Source: Saccharomyces paradoxus
Taxonomy: Eukaryota; Ascomycota; Saccharomycetes; Saccharomycetales; Saccharomycetaceae
Assembly (NCBI RefSeq): GCF_002079055.1
Contig: NC_047490.1
Location: forward strand, 496,001-560,000
Reading direction: 5' to 3'
DNA: 64,000 nt
The notes beneath the pieces are model-generated. The model worked only from the letters and a program-made list of their open reading frames with translations, searched no databases and was not told the DNA's origin. The translations under genes were made by a program, and so were the position numbers. Shown here one piece after another: positions 55,087 to 64,000 of the stretch; the stretch's first letter is position 1, and the number at the start of each line of letters is the position of its first letter.

Positions 55087-56436
55087 ATGCAACTACATTC
55101 ACTTATCGCTTCAACCGCATTCTTAATAACGTCAGCTCTAGCTGCTACTTCTTCTTCTTCCAGCATACCCTCTTCCTGTACTATAAGCTCGCACGCTACG
55201 GCTACGGCTCAGAGTGACTTAGATAAATATAGCCGCTGTGACACATTGGTGGGGAACCTAACTGTCGGTGGTGGTTTAAAGACTGGTGCTTTGGCTAACG
55301 TTAAAGAAATTAAAGGTTCTCTAACAATATTCAATGCTACAAACCTAACCTCGTTCGCTGCTGATTCCTTGGAGTCTATCACAGATTCTTTGAATTTGCA
55401 AAGCTTGACAATCCTGACTTCCGCATCATTCGGGTCTTTACAAAACGTTAATAGTATAAATCTGATTACTCTACCCGCAATCTCTGCTTTCACTTCTAAT
55501 ATCAAATCTGCTAACAACATTTATATTTCCGACACTTCGCTGCAATCCGTTGATGGCTTTTCTGCCTTAAAAAAAGTTAACGTGTTCAACGTCAATAACA
55601 ACAAGAAATTAACCTCGATCAAATCTCCCCTTGAAACAGTCAGCGACTCTTTACAATTTTCGTTCAATGGTAACCAGACTAAAATCACTTTCGATGACTT
55701 GGTTTGGGCAAATAATATTAGTTTAACCGACGTTCATTCTGTTTCCTTTGCCAGCTTACAAAAGATTAACTCCTCATTGGGTTTCATCAACAATTCCATC
55801 TCTAGTTTGAATTTCACTAAGCTAAGCACGATCGGCCAAACCTTCAGTATTGTTTCCAATGATTACTTGAAGAACTTGTCGTTTTCTAACTTGTCAACCA
55901 TAGGTGGTGCCCTTGTTGTTGCTAATAACACTGGTTTACAAAAAATTGGTGGCCTCGACAACCTAACAACCATTGGCGGTACCTTGGAAGTTGTCGGTAA
56001 TTTCACCGTCTTGAACCTAAACTCTTTGAAGTCTGTTAAGGGTGGAGCAGATGTCGAATCAAAGTCAAACAATTTCTCCTGTAATGCTTTGAAAGCTTTG
56101 CAAAAGAAGGGGGGTATTAAAGGTGAATCTTTTGTTTGCAAAAATGGTGCAACGTCAACATCTGTTAAATTATCATCCACCTCCAAACCCCAATCAAGTA
56201 AAACTACTTCCAAAGCTTCCAAGTCATCTTCTAAGGCTGAAGAAAAAAAGCTAACTTCTGGCAATATCAAGGCTGCTGCTTCTGCCTCTAGTGTTTCTAG
56301 CTCCAGCGCTTCTAGCTCTAGCGCTTCCAGCTCTAGTTCTAAGAGTTCCAAAGGCAATGCCGCTATCATGGCACCAGTCGGTCAAACAACCACTTTGATT
56401 GGTCTTTTGACGGCAATGATCATGTCCCTAATGTGA
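55087..56436 (+). CDS. PST1: PST1 (YDR055W), GPI-anchored cell-wall protein
   Basis: The 449-residue protein has a signal peptide (MQLHSLIASTAFLITSALA). A Leu-rich, receptor-L-like repeat region with many NxS/T glycosylation sites follows (about 45-345). A Ser-rich stalk built of SSSAS repeats precedes a hydrophobic C-terminus (PVGQTTTLIGLLTAMIMSLM) typical of a GPI signal. It belongs to the Ecm33/Sps2/Pst1 family, present at the plasma membrane and cell wall and induced by cell-wall damage. It is slightly longer than the 444 residues I recall, with the difference probably in the repetitive Ser stalk. Confidence 0.95.
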   Translation: MQLHSLIASTAFLITSALAATSSSSSIPSSCTISSHATATAQSDLDKYSRCDTLVGNLTVGGGLKTGALANVKEIKGSLTIFNATNLTSFAADSLESITDSLNLQSLTILTSASFGSLQNVNSINLITLPAISAFTSNIKSANNIYISDTSLQSVDGFSALKKVNVFNVNNNKKLTSIKSPLETVSDSLQFSFNGNQTKITFDDLVWANNISLTDVHSVSFASLQKINSSLGFINNSISSLNFTKLSTIGQTFSIVSNDYLKNLSFSNLSTIGGALVVANNTGLQKIGGLDNLTTIGGTLEVVGNFTVLNLNSLKSVKGGADVESKSNNFSCNALKALQKKGGIKGESFVCKNGATSTSVKLSSTSKPQSSKTTSKASKSSSKAEEKKLTSGNIKAAASASSVSSSSASSSSASSSSSKSSKGNAAIMAPVGQTTTLIGLLTAMIMSLM

Positions 56437-56595
56437 TAGAAAGAGGAAGAAATCTTTACATTTGATAACTAGTAATTGCCATTTACGACATGTGGATTAC
56501 TAAAACCTTTATATAACAATTTTATGTATTCAAATATTTTCGGGAAGGAGATAAAAATAACCCCTTTAAACTTAAGAATCTCACAATACTCTTGT

Positions 56596-57213
56596 TTACT
56601 CAGTCTTTTGGCCAGCTCCAGCATCTTGTTGTTGTTGCTTCTTCACGGACCCCGCAACAAAGTTGTAAATCAGTAGGCCCAGAAGTAGCATTTTCCAGTT
56701 CTTTTGGAACCAAGAGACCTCCTTGACCTCTTCATCTTCTTGAAATTGTGCAGTACTTCCATCGTTATTCTTACTAGCTTTTTTGTCAGCGTAGGTCTTT
56801 GTTTTTTTCTTTAATTTAGTCACTGGTGCGGTTGGACCTGTTTCTGGATATCTTACTGTAGGAACAATAGCATCGTTAGTCTCATTGTATGATAACGACA
56901 CCTGCTTGACCTCATTGTCTTCATCTACATCCACAATTAAATCGTATCTTAATGGTGTCCTCAGCTTCATGTAGCTGAAACATGGCATATCCAATTTACC
57001 TTCAATCTGGGCATTCAAACAGTATTGCCCAGAAACTTCAACATTCTGTACATCAATAGTTGTTACTGTAACATTCCCATCAGATGTACTGTCAATCTCA
57101 AATGTTCCTAGGGGAGTAGCGTCTTTCGCATCCTCTGAATAGCTTAATTGTAAAATATCAGCACCGAAGACCATGCTGGCCAACGAAATCACACGCAACA
57201 GCCGCATCAACAT
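56596..57213 (-). CDS. EMC10: EMC10 (YDR056C), ER membrane protein complex subunit
   Basis: The 205-residue protein has an N-terminal signal (MLMRLLRVISLASMVFGADI). A luminal beta-rich domain follows (about 22-130) with PCFSYMKLRTPLRYDLIVDVDE. A basic and acidic linker comes next, then a C-terminal hydrophobic segment (WKMLLLGLLIYNFVAGSV) before a Gln-rich tail. It matches Emc10 of the EMC insertase for tail-anchored and multipass proteins. The gene is divergent from YOS9 across 284 bp, and both products function at the ER. Confidence 0.9.
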   Translation of the reverse strand: MLMRLLRVISLASMVFGADILQLSYSEDAKDATPLGTFEIDSTSDGNVTVTTIDVQNVEVSGQYCLNAQIEGKLDMPCFSYMKLRTPLRYDLIVDVDEDNEVKQVSLSYNETNDAIVPTVRYPETGPTAPVTKLKKKTKTYADKKASKNNDGSTAQFQEDEEVKEVSWFQKNWKMLLLGLLIYNFVAGSVKKQQQQDAGAGQKTE

Positions 57214-57497
57214 TTCTTATTCAACGAGATACCTATAGTTCTTATGGGACAGTGTTGAACGGTACAGCCTTATTCTTCTGCTGGAAAGCGTCCTTTATAT
57301 ATTTCGAATTATTTCTATATTTGGTTGGGTTTTTAAGTTGCCATACAATTATTATGGTTAGGGACCCAGCGCACGTATGCAAAAAATACAGCCGAAATCT
57401 CAGGTGAAAATATAATCTCATAAATGAAAAGCAAATTTCCCTAAATAACCGATAGTTCTTCACATATATCACTATCACCGCTTTCTTCTCCGTTACG
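57214..57497. promoter_or_regulatory. Bidirectional EMC10/YOS9 promoter
   Basis: A 284-bp region between two divergent ER genes. I saw no clear unfolded-protein-response element (no CAGCGTG core). Confidence 0.5.
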
Positions 57498-59165
57498 ATG
57501 CAAGCTAAAATTATATATGCTCTGAGCGCAATTTCTACGCTGATACCATTAGGATCATCACTATTAGCACCTATAGAGGACCCCATAGTGTCAAACAAAT
57601 ACCTCATATCCTACATCGATGAGGGCAACTGGAGTGATAGAATATTAAAAAATCAGTCTGCCATGAACTCAGGGTATATCGTAAATATGGGTGGCGATCT
57701 CGAATGCTTTATTCAAAATGCAAGTACTCAATTGAACGATGTATTGGAAAACTCAGATGAGTATAGCAATAGTGAAAAGGCAGCATTACTAACCAATACC
57801 CTGAATCAAGGCGTTACAACGATTTTTGATAAACTAAATGAACGATGCATCTTCTACCAGGCTGGATTTTGGATTTATAAGTACTGTCCTGGCATAGAAT
57901 TTGTTCAGTTTCATGGTAAAGTAAATACACAAACTGGTGAAATCGTCAATCGAGATGAATCTTTGGTTTACCGGCTGGGAAAACCAAAGGCAAAATTAGA
58001 CGAGAGAGAATTCGAATTACTTTATGACGATGTGGGATATTACATTAGTGAAATTATAGGCTCAGGTGATACTTGCGATGTGACCGGGACTGAAAGAATG
58101 GTTGAAATACAATATGTCTGTGGTGGCTCAAACTCTGGACCAGCAACCATCCAATGGGTGAGGGAAACAAAAATTTGTGTTTATGAAGCCCAAGTTACCA
58201 TACCTGAATTGTGCAATTTAGAATTATTAGCTAAAAATGAAGACCAAAAAAATGCCTCACCTATACTTTGTAGGACGCCCGACAAATCAAAAATTGACAG
58301 TAACTCTATCGATTTAATCACTGAATATGAGCCGATTTTTTTAGGCTCTGGAGTATACTTTCTAAGGCCCTTTAATACTGATGAGAGAGTCAAATTAATG
58401 GTTACTGATAATGCGATGTCTAATTGGGATGTAATTACCGACACGTATTACCAGAAATTTGGAAATGCCATAAACAAAATGCTTAGCTTGAGATTAGTAT
58501 CGTTACCTAATGGACATATTCTCCAGCCTGGTGATTCATGTGTTTGGTTGGCGGAAGTGGTTGATATCAAAGACCAATTGCAAACCATTTTATCGTTGAA
58601 CATACTTAATTCACAAAGGGCAGAGATATTTTTTAACAAGACATTTACGTTCAATGAAGATAACGGAAACTTTATATCATACAAGATTGGGGATCCTGAC
58701 CTGTCAACTGAACTTAGCCAAATAACCCGCTCAAGTAAAGGAGACACAAAAACAGAAAACACTCAGTCTGAAGAACTCTCAATTAGTCCCGATAGCGAGC
58801 TGCTCTTAAGGCTTTCAAAGGAAATAACGGAAGTGAAGGAACTATTAAACGAAATCGTAAGTCCACATGAAATGGAAGTGATATTTGAAAACATGAGAAA
58901 TCAACCGAATAATGATTTTGAACTGGCACTGATGAACGGATTGAAACCCTTATTAAATGTTGGAAGTGATGAGAACATAAATGGGGAGAGAGACCATGCA
59001 GGAATTAATGACGATGAAAGTACCAAAAATGGCGGCAAGAAGAAAGAAACTGCTACCGATCCAAGTAGAGATATTACAGAAGCTGATCCTGAAACGATGG
59101 AGAATACTAAACCGGAGGTAACAGACGTTACGTCTGATGTTTCCATCAACCATGATGAGCTTTAA
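57498..59165 (+). CDS. YOS9: YOS9 (YDR057W), ER lectin of the HRD degradation complex
   Basis: The 555-residue protein has a signal peptide (MQAKIIYALSAISTLIPLGSSLLA) and a C-terminal HDEL ER-retrieval signal. The mannose-6-phosphate-receptor-homology lectin domain lies at about 105-245. It includes YKYCPGIEFVQFHGK (W and Y residues for sugar contact), GDTCDVTGTERMVEIQYVCGG and RETKICVYEAQVTIPELC, with paired cysteines. Yos9 reads trimmed N-glycans on misfolded proteins and presents them to Hrd3/Hrd1 in ERAD. It is longer than the 542 residues recalled for S. cerevisiae, probably in the acidic, repetitive C-terminal region. Confidence 0.95.
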   Translation: MQAKIIYALSAISTLIPLGSSLLAPIEDPIVSNKYLISYIDEGNWSDRILKNQSAMNSGYIVNMGGDLECFIQNASTQLNDVLENSDEYSNSEKAALLTNTLNQGVTTIFDKLNERCIFYQAGFWIYKYCPGIEFVQFHGKVNTQTGEIVNRDESLVYRLGKPKAKLDEREFELLYDDVGYYISEIIGSGDTCDVTGTERMVEIQYVCGGSNSGPATIQWVRETKICVYEAQVTIPELCNLELLAKNEDQKNASPILCRTPDKSKIDSNSIDLITEYEPIFLGSGVYFLRPFNTDERVKLMVTDNAMSNWDVITDTYYQKFGNAINKMLSLRLVSLPNGHILQPGDSCVWLAEVVDIKDQLQTILSLNILNSQRAEIFFNKTFTFNEDNGNFISYKIGDPDLSTELSQITRSSKGDTKTENTQSEELSISPDSELLLRLSKEITEVKELLNEIVSPHEMEVIFENMRNQPNNDFELALMNGLKPLLNVGSDENINGERDHAGINDDESTKNGGKKKETATDPSRDITEADPETMENTKPEVTDVTSDVSINHDEL

Positions 59166-59338
59166 GCAAGTAAAAATAAATTTTTTTAAATATTTCTTCT
59201 TTTTTTACTTTTGCCTTTTACGTACCCAATAAATATTGATATAATTCTGATCGTTTTTCACCCAACGTCAGTAAATTTGAGATCAAAACATAAAAAAAGG
59301 AGAGATATTCTGTACAGTTCTTACAAATGAAACGGCTC

Positions 59339-60319
59339 TTAAAATCCCTTCCGTGCCAAGTCATCCGTTATCTTCAAATAAAAGTTCAAGATGTCAACCT
59401 TCTCTCCGACGGTAGTTGTGTGAAAATATTTACTCCAATCATCCTGCAACTTATTCTTCCAATTGATCACGTCCAGATGATCCATATCTTTTAAAGTACC
59501 CCTGTACTCACCCCATTTACTGCTATTTATAGTTACCAGGCCGTCGTTGGGGCAACCTTTAGATCTCTCATAGACAATTTTCCAAGGTGTGCAAAAGACA
59601 TTGTACCACTTAGGCACAAAGGAGCAACCGTATGAAAAATAGGAAACCTTTGGACTATTTGGCGTAACCAAATTGAAGTATTTCATATACGTCGTGGTGA
59701 GTTGGTAAAAACATATTGGCAATATCTTTTGACTCACTCTCAAGGCGTTTAAATTTTCAAAAAGGTCGACAACATAATCAGCCATCTCTGACCCTCTATG
59801 TGGAGTCGAAATAGTGGTTAGGCTCAATATATCGTAATTCCTATTTTTGATATTGGAGATTAGATATCGGCAATCTAGTCCACCCATTGAATGTGCGATT
59901 AGATTTAACGAATGCCTCTTATCCTTTGATTCGATTTTCTTTACTTCTTTCTGTAACTGAGCATCCAAGGCCATTGCTCTTTCTTCGATACTACCGAAAC
60001 CTGGTACTTTAGTAGTGATCACAGTACATCCCTTTGACTGGAGAAACTTTTTGACACCAATCCAATATTCAATCTCTAATAAATTTGTGTATTTATTATC
60101 ACTTTCATCTTCGTCATCCTGCATGAAATTTTCTGCCATGTTATGTACTATTGAATTGGAAACTAAATTTGTTAGGTGGAATACAGAAGGGATCAGAATT
60201 AACTTGTCAAATCCTGATAAACCATGGCAAAAGACAATAGGATTTTTTGGGGGTTTGTATGAATTAGGAACTTTTACAGAGTCTATTATTATATCATTAG
60301 CTTTATCATCATTTTTCAT
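59339..60319 (-). CDS. TGL2: TGL2 (YDR058C), mitochondrial triacylglycerol/diacylglycerol lipase
   Basis: The 326-residue alpha/beta-hydrolase has the lipase motif LIAHSMGG with nucleophile Ser144. The preceding NPIVFCHGLSGFDKL is the oxyanion-hole HG motif. Conserved SLTTISTPHRGSEMADYV follows, and the acid and histidine are expected in the C-terminal half (for example near CPNDGLVTINS and MDHLDVINW). The family resembles bacterial secreted lipases. The yeast protein is reported on mitochondria. It converges with YOS9 across 173 bp. Confidence 0.93.
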   Translation of the reverse strand: MKNDDKANDIIIDSVKVPNSYKPPKNPIVFCHGLSGFDKLILIPSVFHLTNLVSNSIVHNMAENFMQDDEDESDNKYTNLLEIEYWIGVKKFLQSKGCTVITTKVPGFGSIEERAMALDAQLQKEVKKIESKDKRHSLNLIAHSMGGLDCRYLISNIKNRNYDILSLTTISTPHRGSEMADYVVDLFENLNALRVSQKILPICFYQLTTTYMKYFNLVTPNSPKVSYFSYGCSFVPKWYNVFCTPWKIVYERSKGCPNDGLVTINSSKWGEYRGTLKDMDHLDVINWKNKLQDDWSKYFHTTTVGEKVDILNFYLKITDDLARKGF

Positions 60320-60520
60320 TTTTTACACCTGTTCAGAACCGAGCACCTCTTTCCAGCTTTGTTACTACACACTTTGCCCTCTATGTTCTCCTGGCATTAA
60401 TTTTTCAAGGTAGTTACATGTTTAGGCTTACTATGAGAAAATATTAAATACAAAAAATTGAAAAGTAATGCATAACAGGAACTTAATTAGGTATGTTGCA
60501 GTCACCATCAACAAATAGTA

Positions 60521-60592
60521 GCTCGCGTGGCGTAATGGCAACGCGTCTGACTTCTAATCAGAAGATTATGGGTTCGACCCCCATCGTGAGTG
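60521..60592 (+). tRNA. tR(UCU): tRNA-Arg (anticodon UCU), first of a tandem pair
   Basis: A 72-nt tRNA with acceptor strands GCTCGCG/CGTGAGT and discriminator G. It has A box TGGCGTAATGG, anticodon loop CTTCTAA (TCT) and B box GGTTCGACCC. Only 9 bp (60593-60601) separate it from the following tRNA-Asp, and no T-run terminator lies between them. The two are probably transcribed as one dimeric precursor from the upstream promoter, as known for yeast tRNA-Arg/tRNA-Asp genes. Confidence 0.95.
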
Positions 60593-60601
60593 CTTTGTTC
60601 T

Positions 60602-60673
60602 TCCGTGATAGTTTAATGGTCAGAATGGGCGCTTGTCGCGTGCCAGATCGGGGTTCAATTCCCCGTCGCGGAG
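60602..60673 (+). tRNA. tD(GUC): tRNA-Asp (anticodon GUC), second of the dimeric pair
   Basis: A 72-nt tRNA with acceptor strands TCCGTGA/TCGCGGA, A box TAGTTTAATGG, anticodon loop TTGTCGC (GTC) and B box GGTTCAATTCC. A T-run (TTTTT) about 7 bp downstream is the shared Pol III terminator. In S. cerevisiae this Asp gene depends on the upstream Arg gene for transcription. Confidence 0.95.
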
Positions 60674-60812
60674 ATTATTTTTATTAATATTAACTCGTAC
60701 AGGAGAAAGGAGGCGATGGACACCAAGCTTTATGATAGGAATCGATCAAACTCGTGTCGATATACGTATACAAATTTGCATATTTGCATATGTAAAGAAT
60801 ATATAATATATT

Positions 60813-60836
60813 GGTGTGGTGTGTGTGCGTGCGCGT
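60813..60836 (+). repeat. Alternating GT/GC purine-pyrimidine tract
   Basis: A GTGTGGTGTGTGTGCGTGCG-type tract ending near 60836 just past the UBC5 stop codon. Such tracts can adopt Z-DNA under supercoiling and tend to vary in length. Confidence 0.6.
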
Positions 60837-60880
60837 TAAGGAAGGCAAGCCTACAGAATTGATCGGTTAGAACAAATTAA

Positions 60881-61418
<538 letters not shown>

Positions 61419-62066
61419 TAGGTTTGATTTTAATTTTTTAGATGTTGAGTAGAAAAATTACTTTCCAAGATGATCGTTAAAGTGTAGTCCTAACGTGAGA
61501 AAATAGAACTACCACCATTTGTTGAAATCTGGGGCCTGACTAATTTTTATAGTTTTGGGTCGGCCATCTTTGGGACAAATGAGTAAAGGCGGCAGCCGCT
61601 TTGTTACCCGCCCGCAGTGGCGACTACTGAAGCAATACCTCCATAATAGTCATGCTTCAAAAGCGCTTGATACGGGAGTTTAAGCTGTACTAGTACTAAT
61701 GGTCCAACCAAGGTCTGTAATCAAGTCACGCGCAATACAAGAGAGAGAGTTTTAAGAGTCCGATGAATTTTATCAAGGTGAGCAAGCAAATGTATTGCTT
61801 CTCATGGAAAACGATTAACAAAAACCTGCCATTACAGCCCACCAATCCTTTAAGACCTTTTGTATAAGTTAATCAAGACATATTTCTAAATGTGTCTCAA
61901 AAAAAAACGTCTTTAGTGTGTTTTTCCATTTGGTTCCTGTAGATTATTCGTCTACAACAAAAGCGTTATAATAATTTTGACTACATATAGCAGCAAATTC
62001 TCTCGTAAATCACACTGTTGAACAACTTGTTCTAAGGCTGGAACATCAATAAGAAAGTATTATTCC

Positions 62067-62384
62067 TGAGAATTATGTGGGTAATTAGATAATTGTTGGG
62101 ATTCCATTGTTACTAAAGGCTATAATATTAGGTATATAGAATATACTAGAAGTTCTCCTCGAGGATATAGGAATCCACAAAAGGGAATCGATAGTTCTAC
62201 ATAGTGTTATTATTTTATCTTCTTTCTTTTTATATGTTGTCATTCATTATCCTATTACATTATCAATCCTTGCATTTCAGCTTCCATTAGATTGGATGAC
62301 TGTTTCTCAATCTTTATGTCATCCTCTTGCACCGCATATTATAATATACTATTAAATAGATGATATTAGAATTTCATTCCAACA
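62067..62384 (-). mobile_element. Solo delta-like LTR with intact 5-bp target-site duplication
   Basis: This 318-bp LTR, minus orientation, is closely related to the copies at 18704-19019 and 19893-20211. The flanking 5 bp on both sides are ATTCC (62062-62066 and 62385-62389). It is therefore a whole solo LTR, left by recombination between the two LTRs of one Ty1/Ty2-like insertion, and fairly young. Unusually for this family it is not immediately upstream of a tRNA gene; the nearest pair lies about 1.4 kb away across UBC5. Confidence 0.88.
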
Positions 62385-62466
62385 ATTCCAAAATTACTTG
62401 GACATGTACTGATCTAAAATAAATAACCGCCGAGGATGTTACTGCGTTTATTTGTCTTGAACAATG

Positions 62467-62507
62467 TTACCCGCTGAAGAATGAAAAATTTTTCTTTTGG
62501 CGATGAG
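62467..62507 (+). promoter_or_regulatory. MAK21 promoter: Reb1 site, RRPE and PAC
   Basis: In order, a Reb1 core TTACCCG is at 62467-62473, an RRPE TGAAAAATTTT at 62482-62492 and a PAC GCGATGAG at 62500-62507. All lie within about 150-190 bp of the MAK21 ATG. RRPE plus PAC is the signature of the ribosome-biogenesis regulon (Stb3, Dot6/Tod6). Confidence 0.75.
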
Positions 62508-62658
62508 GTAAAAAATTATCAGAGATGCCAAAGTAATGGAGTTGTGAACTAGAAAGTGTTATGTTATAAACATTGCAATCGGAATTTTATAATTAGATCA
62601 ATTTTCGTAGAGACTAAACCGCTCCAGTGTCTTTTATTGGTAGAATAATCGAGAAATA

Positions 62659-64000
62659 ATGGGTGAAAACAACGACAATAAGCTGGATTTGTCTTCACTA
62701 AGAAATAAGATTTCTTCAAAATTACGAGACAATAGCAGTATAAAGGCGAAGAAAGTTCAAAAAGGCAAGGAGGTGAAGGCCAGTACTGATGCGAAGAAAG
62801 TAGACGAGGATATACGTCGCGAGGCATTAGCCTTGGGTGCAAGCGAAGAAGATCTAGAATTAATTCAAGGATTAAGTGATGATGATGATGACGCTAAGAG
62901 CGAACAGGAATTTGATGCCACCGCTGATGAGGACGCTGACGACAAAGGATTCAAGAATGATCTTCAAAATTTCATGAAGAATGTAGGATTTGACAAGCAC
63001 AAATTCGAAGATGTAGACGATGATGATGTAGAAGAGGAATCCTCTAGCTCCAAGGAATCTAAAAAATCCGCACAACCAAGCCCTGTAACAACGACAATAG
63101 AGAAACCTATTCAAGAGTCAACCGATAATGGTATGAAACAAGAAGGAAACAAGGTGGAAGAAACTAACCTTAGTTCAGACCAAGAGCCAGAAACAGAATC
63201 AGCAGAAAAAGAAAAGGAAGAGAAGAAAGATGGCGGTTTAATCACGCAAACAACAATCATCTCATCTGATAAACTTATTATTCCTTACGACAAACCATGG
63301 TATGAAATTCCGTTGGATTCTCAAGTTGGACAAAACGATGATCTTGAAGAATTATCCAAAGAACAAATTGAGAAACTTTTTGAAAGAGGTAAACAAACAT
63401 TGGAAGCTGACAACCAAACTTACTACGAAGAGTTTACAAAGGACTCATCACAGGCAAAATTCATGTCCCAAATTCTATCAGACGGTACCCTTAACGATAA
63501 GATATCTGCCGTAACTTTACTGATTCAAGATTCGCCATTGCATAACACTAAGTCTTTAGAAACTTTGGTTTCCTATTGTGGTAAGAAATCGAGAAACTCC
63601 GCTTTGCAAAGTTTAAATGCCTTGAAGGATTTATTCTTGAATGGTCTTTTGCCCAACAGGAAGCTGAGATATTTCAAAAATCAACCCGGCCTATCAATGA
63701 TGCTAAATAAGAAAACTCTTGCCATTTTCTATTTCGAAGATTATTTGAAGAAACTATTCTTTCGTGTTTTAGAAGTCTTGGAAGTGCTCTCCCACGATCC
63801 AATTATTCACGTTAGACTACAAGTACTAAATCATGTATTTGATTTATTGACCAATCAACCCGAACAAGAATTCAATTTACTGAGATTAGGTGTCAACAAA
63901 ATTGGTGATATTGACTCCAAAGTTTCTTCAAAGGCTTCATATTTACTACTAAAGTTAGAACAAGCCCATCCAAATATGAAATCCATCGTCATCGATGCTA
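62659..64000 (+). CDS. MAK21: MAK21/NOC1 (YDR060W), 60S ribosome-assembly factor, N-terminal part
   Basis: The frame opens at 62659 and runs off the end of the window after about 447 codons; the full S. cerevisiae protein has about 1025. The N-terminal 200 residues are highly charged with acidic clusters ([27 protein letters not shown]). From about 225 on it becomes helical, with [14 protein letters not shown], and enters the CBF/Mak21-type repeat region ([29 protein letters not shown]). Noc1 with Noc2 binds early pre-60S particles in the nucleolus. The RRPE and PAC elements upstream fit. Confidence 0.95.
   Translation, partial: MGENNDNKLDLSSLRNKISSKLRDNSSIKAKKVQKGKEVKASTDAKKVDEDIRREALALGASEEDLELIQGLSDDDDDAKSEQEFDATADEDADDKGFKNDLQNFMKNVGFDKHKFEDVDDDDVEEESSSSKESKKSAQPSPVTTTIEKPIQESTDNGMKQEGNKVEETNLSSDQEPETESAEKEKEEKKDGGLITQTTIISSDKLIIPYDKPWYEIPLDSQVGQNDDLEELSKEQIEKLFERGKQTLEADNQTYYEEFTKDSSQAKFMSQILSDGTLNDKISAVTLLIQDSPLHNTKSLETLVSYCGKKSRNSALQSLNALKDLFLNGLLPNRKLRYFKNQPGLSMMLNKKTLAIFYFEDYLKKLFFRVLEVLEVLSHDPIIHVRLQVLNHVFDLLTNQPEQEFNLLRLGVNKIGDIDSKVSSKASYLLLKLEQAHPNMKSIVIDA

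Larger units (their letters stand above)
61419..62658. promoter_or_regulatory. Divergent UBC5/MAK21 region
   Basis: A 1.24-kb region with the UBC5 promoter (a Reb1 core TTACCCG at 61614-61620), a solo LTR at 62067-62384 and the MAK21 promoter (RRPE, PAC and Reb1, listed separately). No tRNA or protein gene was found. A 92-codon minus frame at 62564-62842 is antisense to MAK21 and is rejected. Confidence 0.5.

Noticed and set aside
55863-56369. 168-codon minus-strand frame rich in Glu and Leu
   Set aside because: It is antisense to PST1; the ELEALELE pattern is the reverse of the Ser-rich stalk.

Overview
The window is budding-yeast nuclear DNA from the Saccharomyces sensu stricto group. The gene order is that of the right arm of S. 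cerevisiae chromosome IV, from NSI1 (YDR026C) to MAK21 (YDR060W). Proteins that I can compare from memory with the S288C reference differ by scattered substitutions: two in the very conserved TPI1, several in CDC34, and many in NSI1 and VMS1. There is a single ENA-type sodium pump where S288C carries a tandem array. Both facts fit S. paradoxus, or a strain carrying its alleles, better than a laboratory S. cerevisiae strain. This species call is an inference from memory, not an alignment. I found no bacterial, viral or CRISPR-like system and no clearly undescribed system.

Layout. 1-10 kb: NSI1 (partial), VPS54, REG1, RAD28, then MIX14 and PST2. 10.9-14.3 kb: a long gene-free stretch ahead of MRH1. 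15.9-18.2 kb: LYS14. 18.5-20.4 kb: a Pol III and retrotransposon-relic zone with tRNA-Leu, tRNA-Gln and four delta-type LTR relics, one nested in another. 20.7-26.6 kb: a small CYSTM gene, ARO3, EHD3 and KRS1. 26.8-31.4 kb: the ENA pump and its large upstream region. 31.4-35 kb: RSM10, YDR042C, the box C/D snoRNA snR47 and NRG1. 35-38.2 kb: a long gene-free region leading to HEM13. 38.2-48 kb: HEM13, RPC11, BAP3, HEM12, VMS1 and TPI1. 48.6-60.3 kb: DET1, DBF4, CDC34, PST1, EMC10, YOS9 and TGL2. 60.5-64 kb: a tRNA-Arg/tRNA-Asp pair, intron-containing UBC5, a solo LTR with an intact 5-bp duplication, and MAK21, which runs off the end.

Functional links. HEM13 and HEM12 encode consecutive enzymes of heme synthesis, in the order HEM12 product to HEM13 substrate. 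NRG1 encodes a repressor known to act on ENA1 and lies a few kilobases away. EMC10 and YOS9, both ER proteins, share one divergent promoter. CDC34, UBC5 and YOS9 belong to ubiquitin or ER-degradation pathways. MAK21 and NSI1 are nucleolar, and PAC (and for MAK21 also RRPE) motifs lie upstream of them. Several regulatory sites can be read directly: Rox1 sites at HEM13, a Gcn4 site at ARO3, an MCB at DBF4, an Rlm1 site at PST1, Reb1 and Gcr1 sites at TPI1, a Yap1 site at PST2 and an amino-acid element at BAP3.

Only UBC5 shows a spliceosomal intron. Start codons for KRS1, BAP3, VMS1 and CDC34 were placed downstream of the longest possible reading frame, to agree with known family N-termini.
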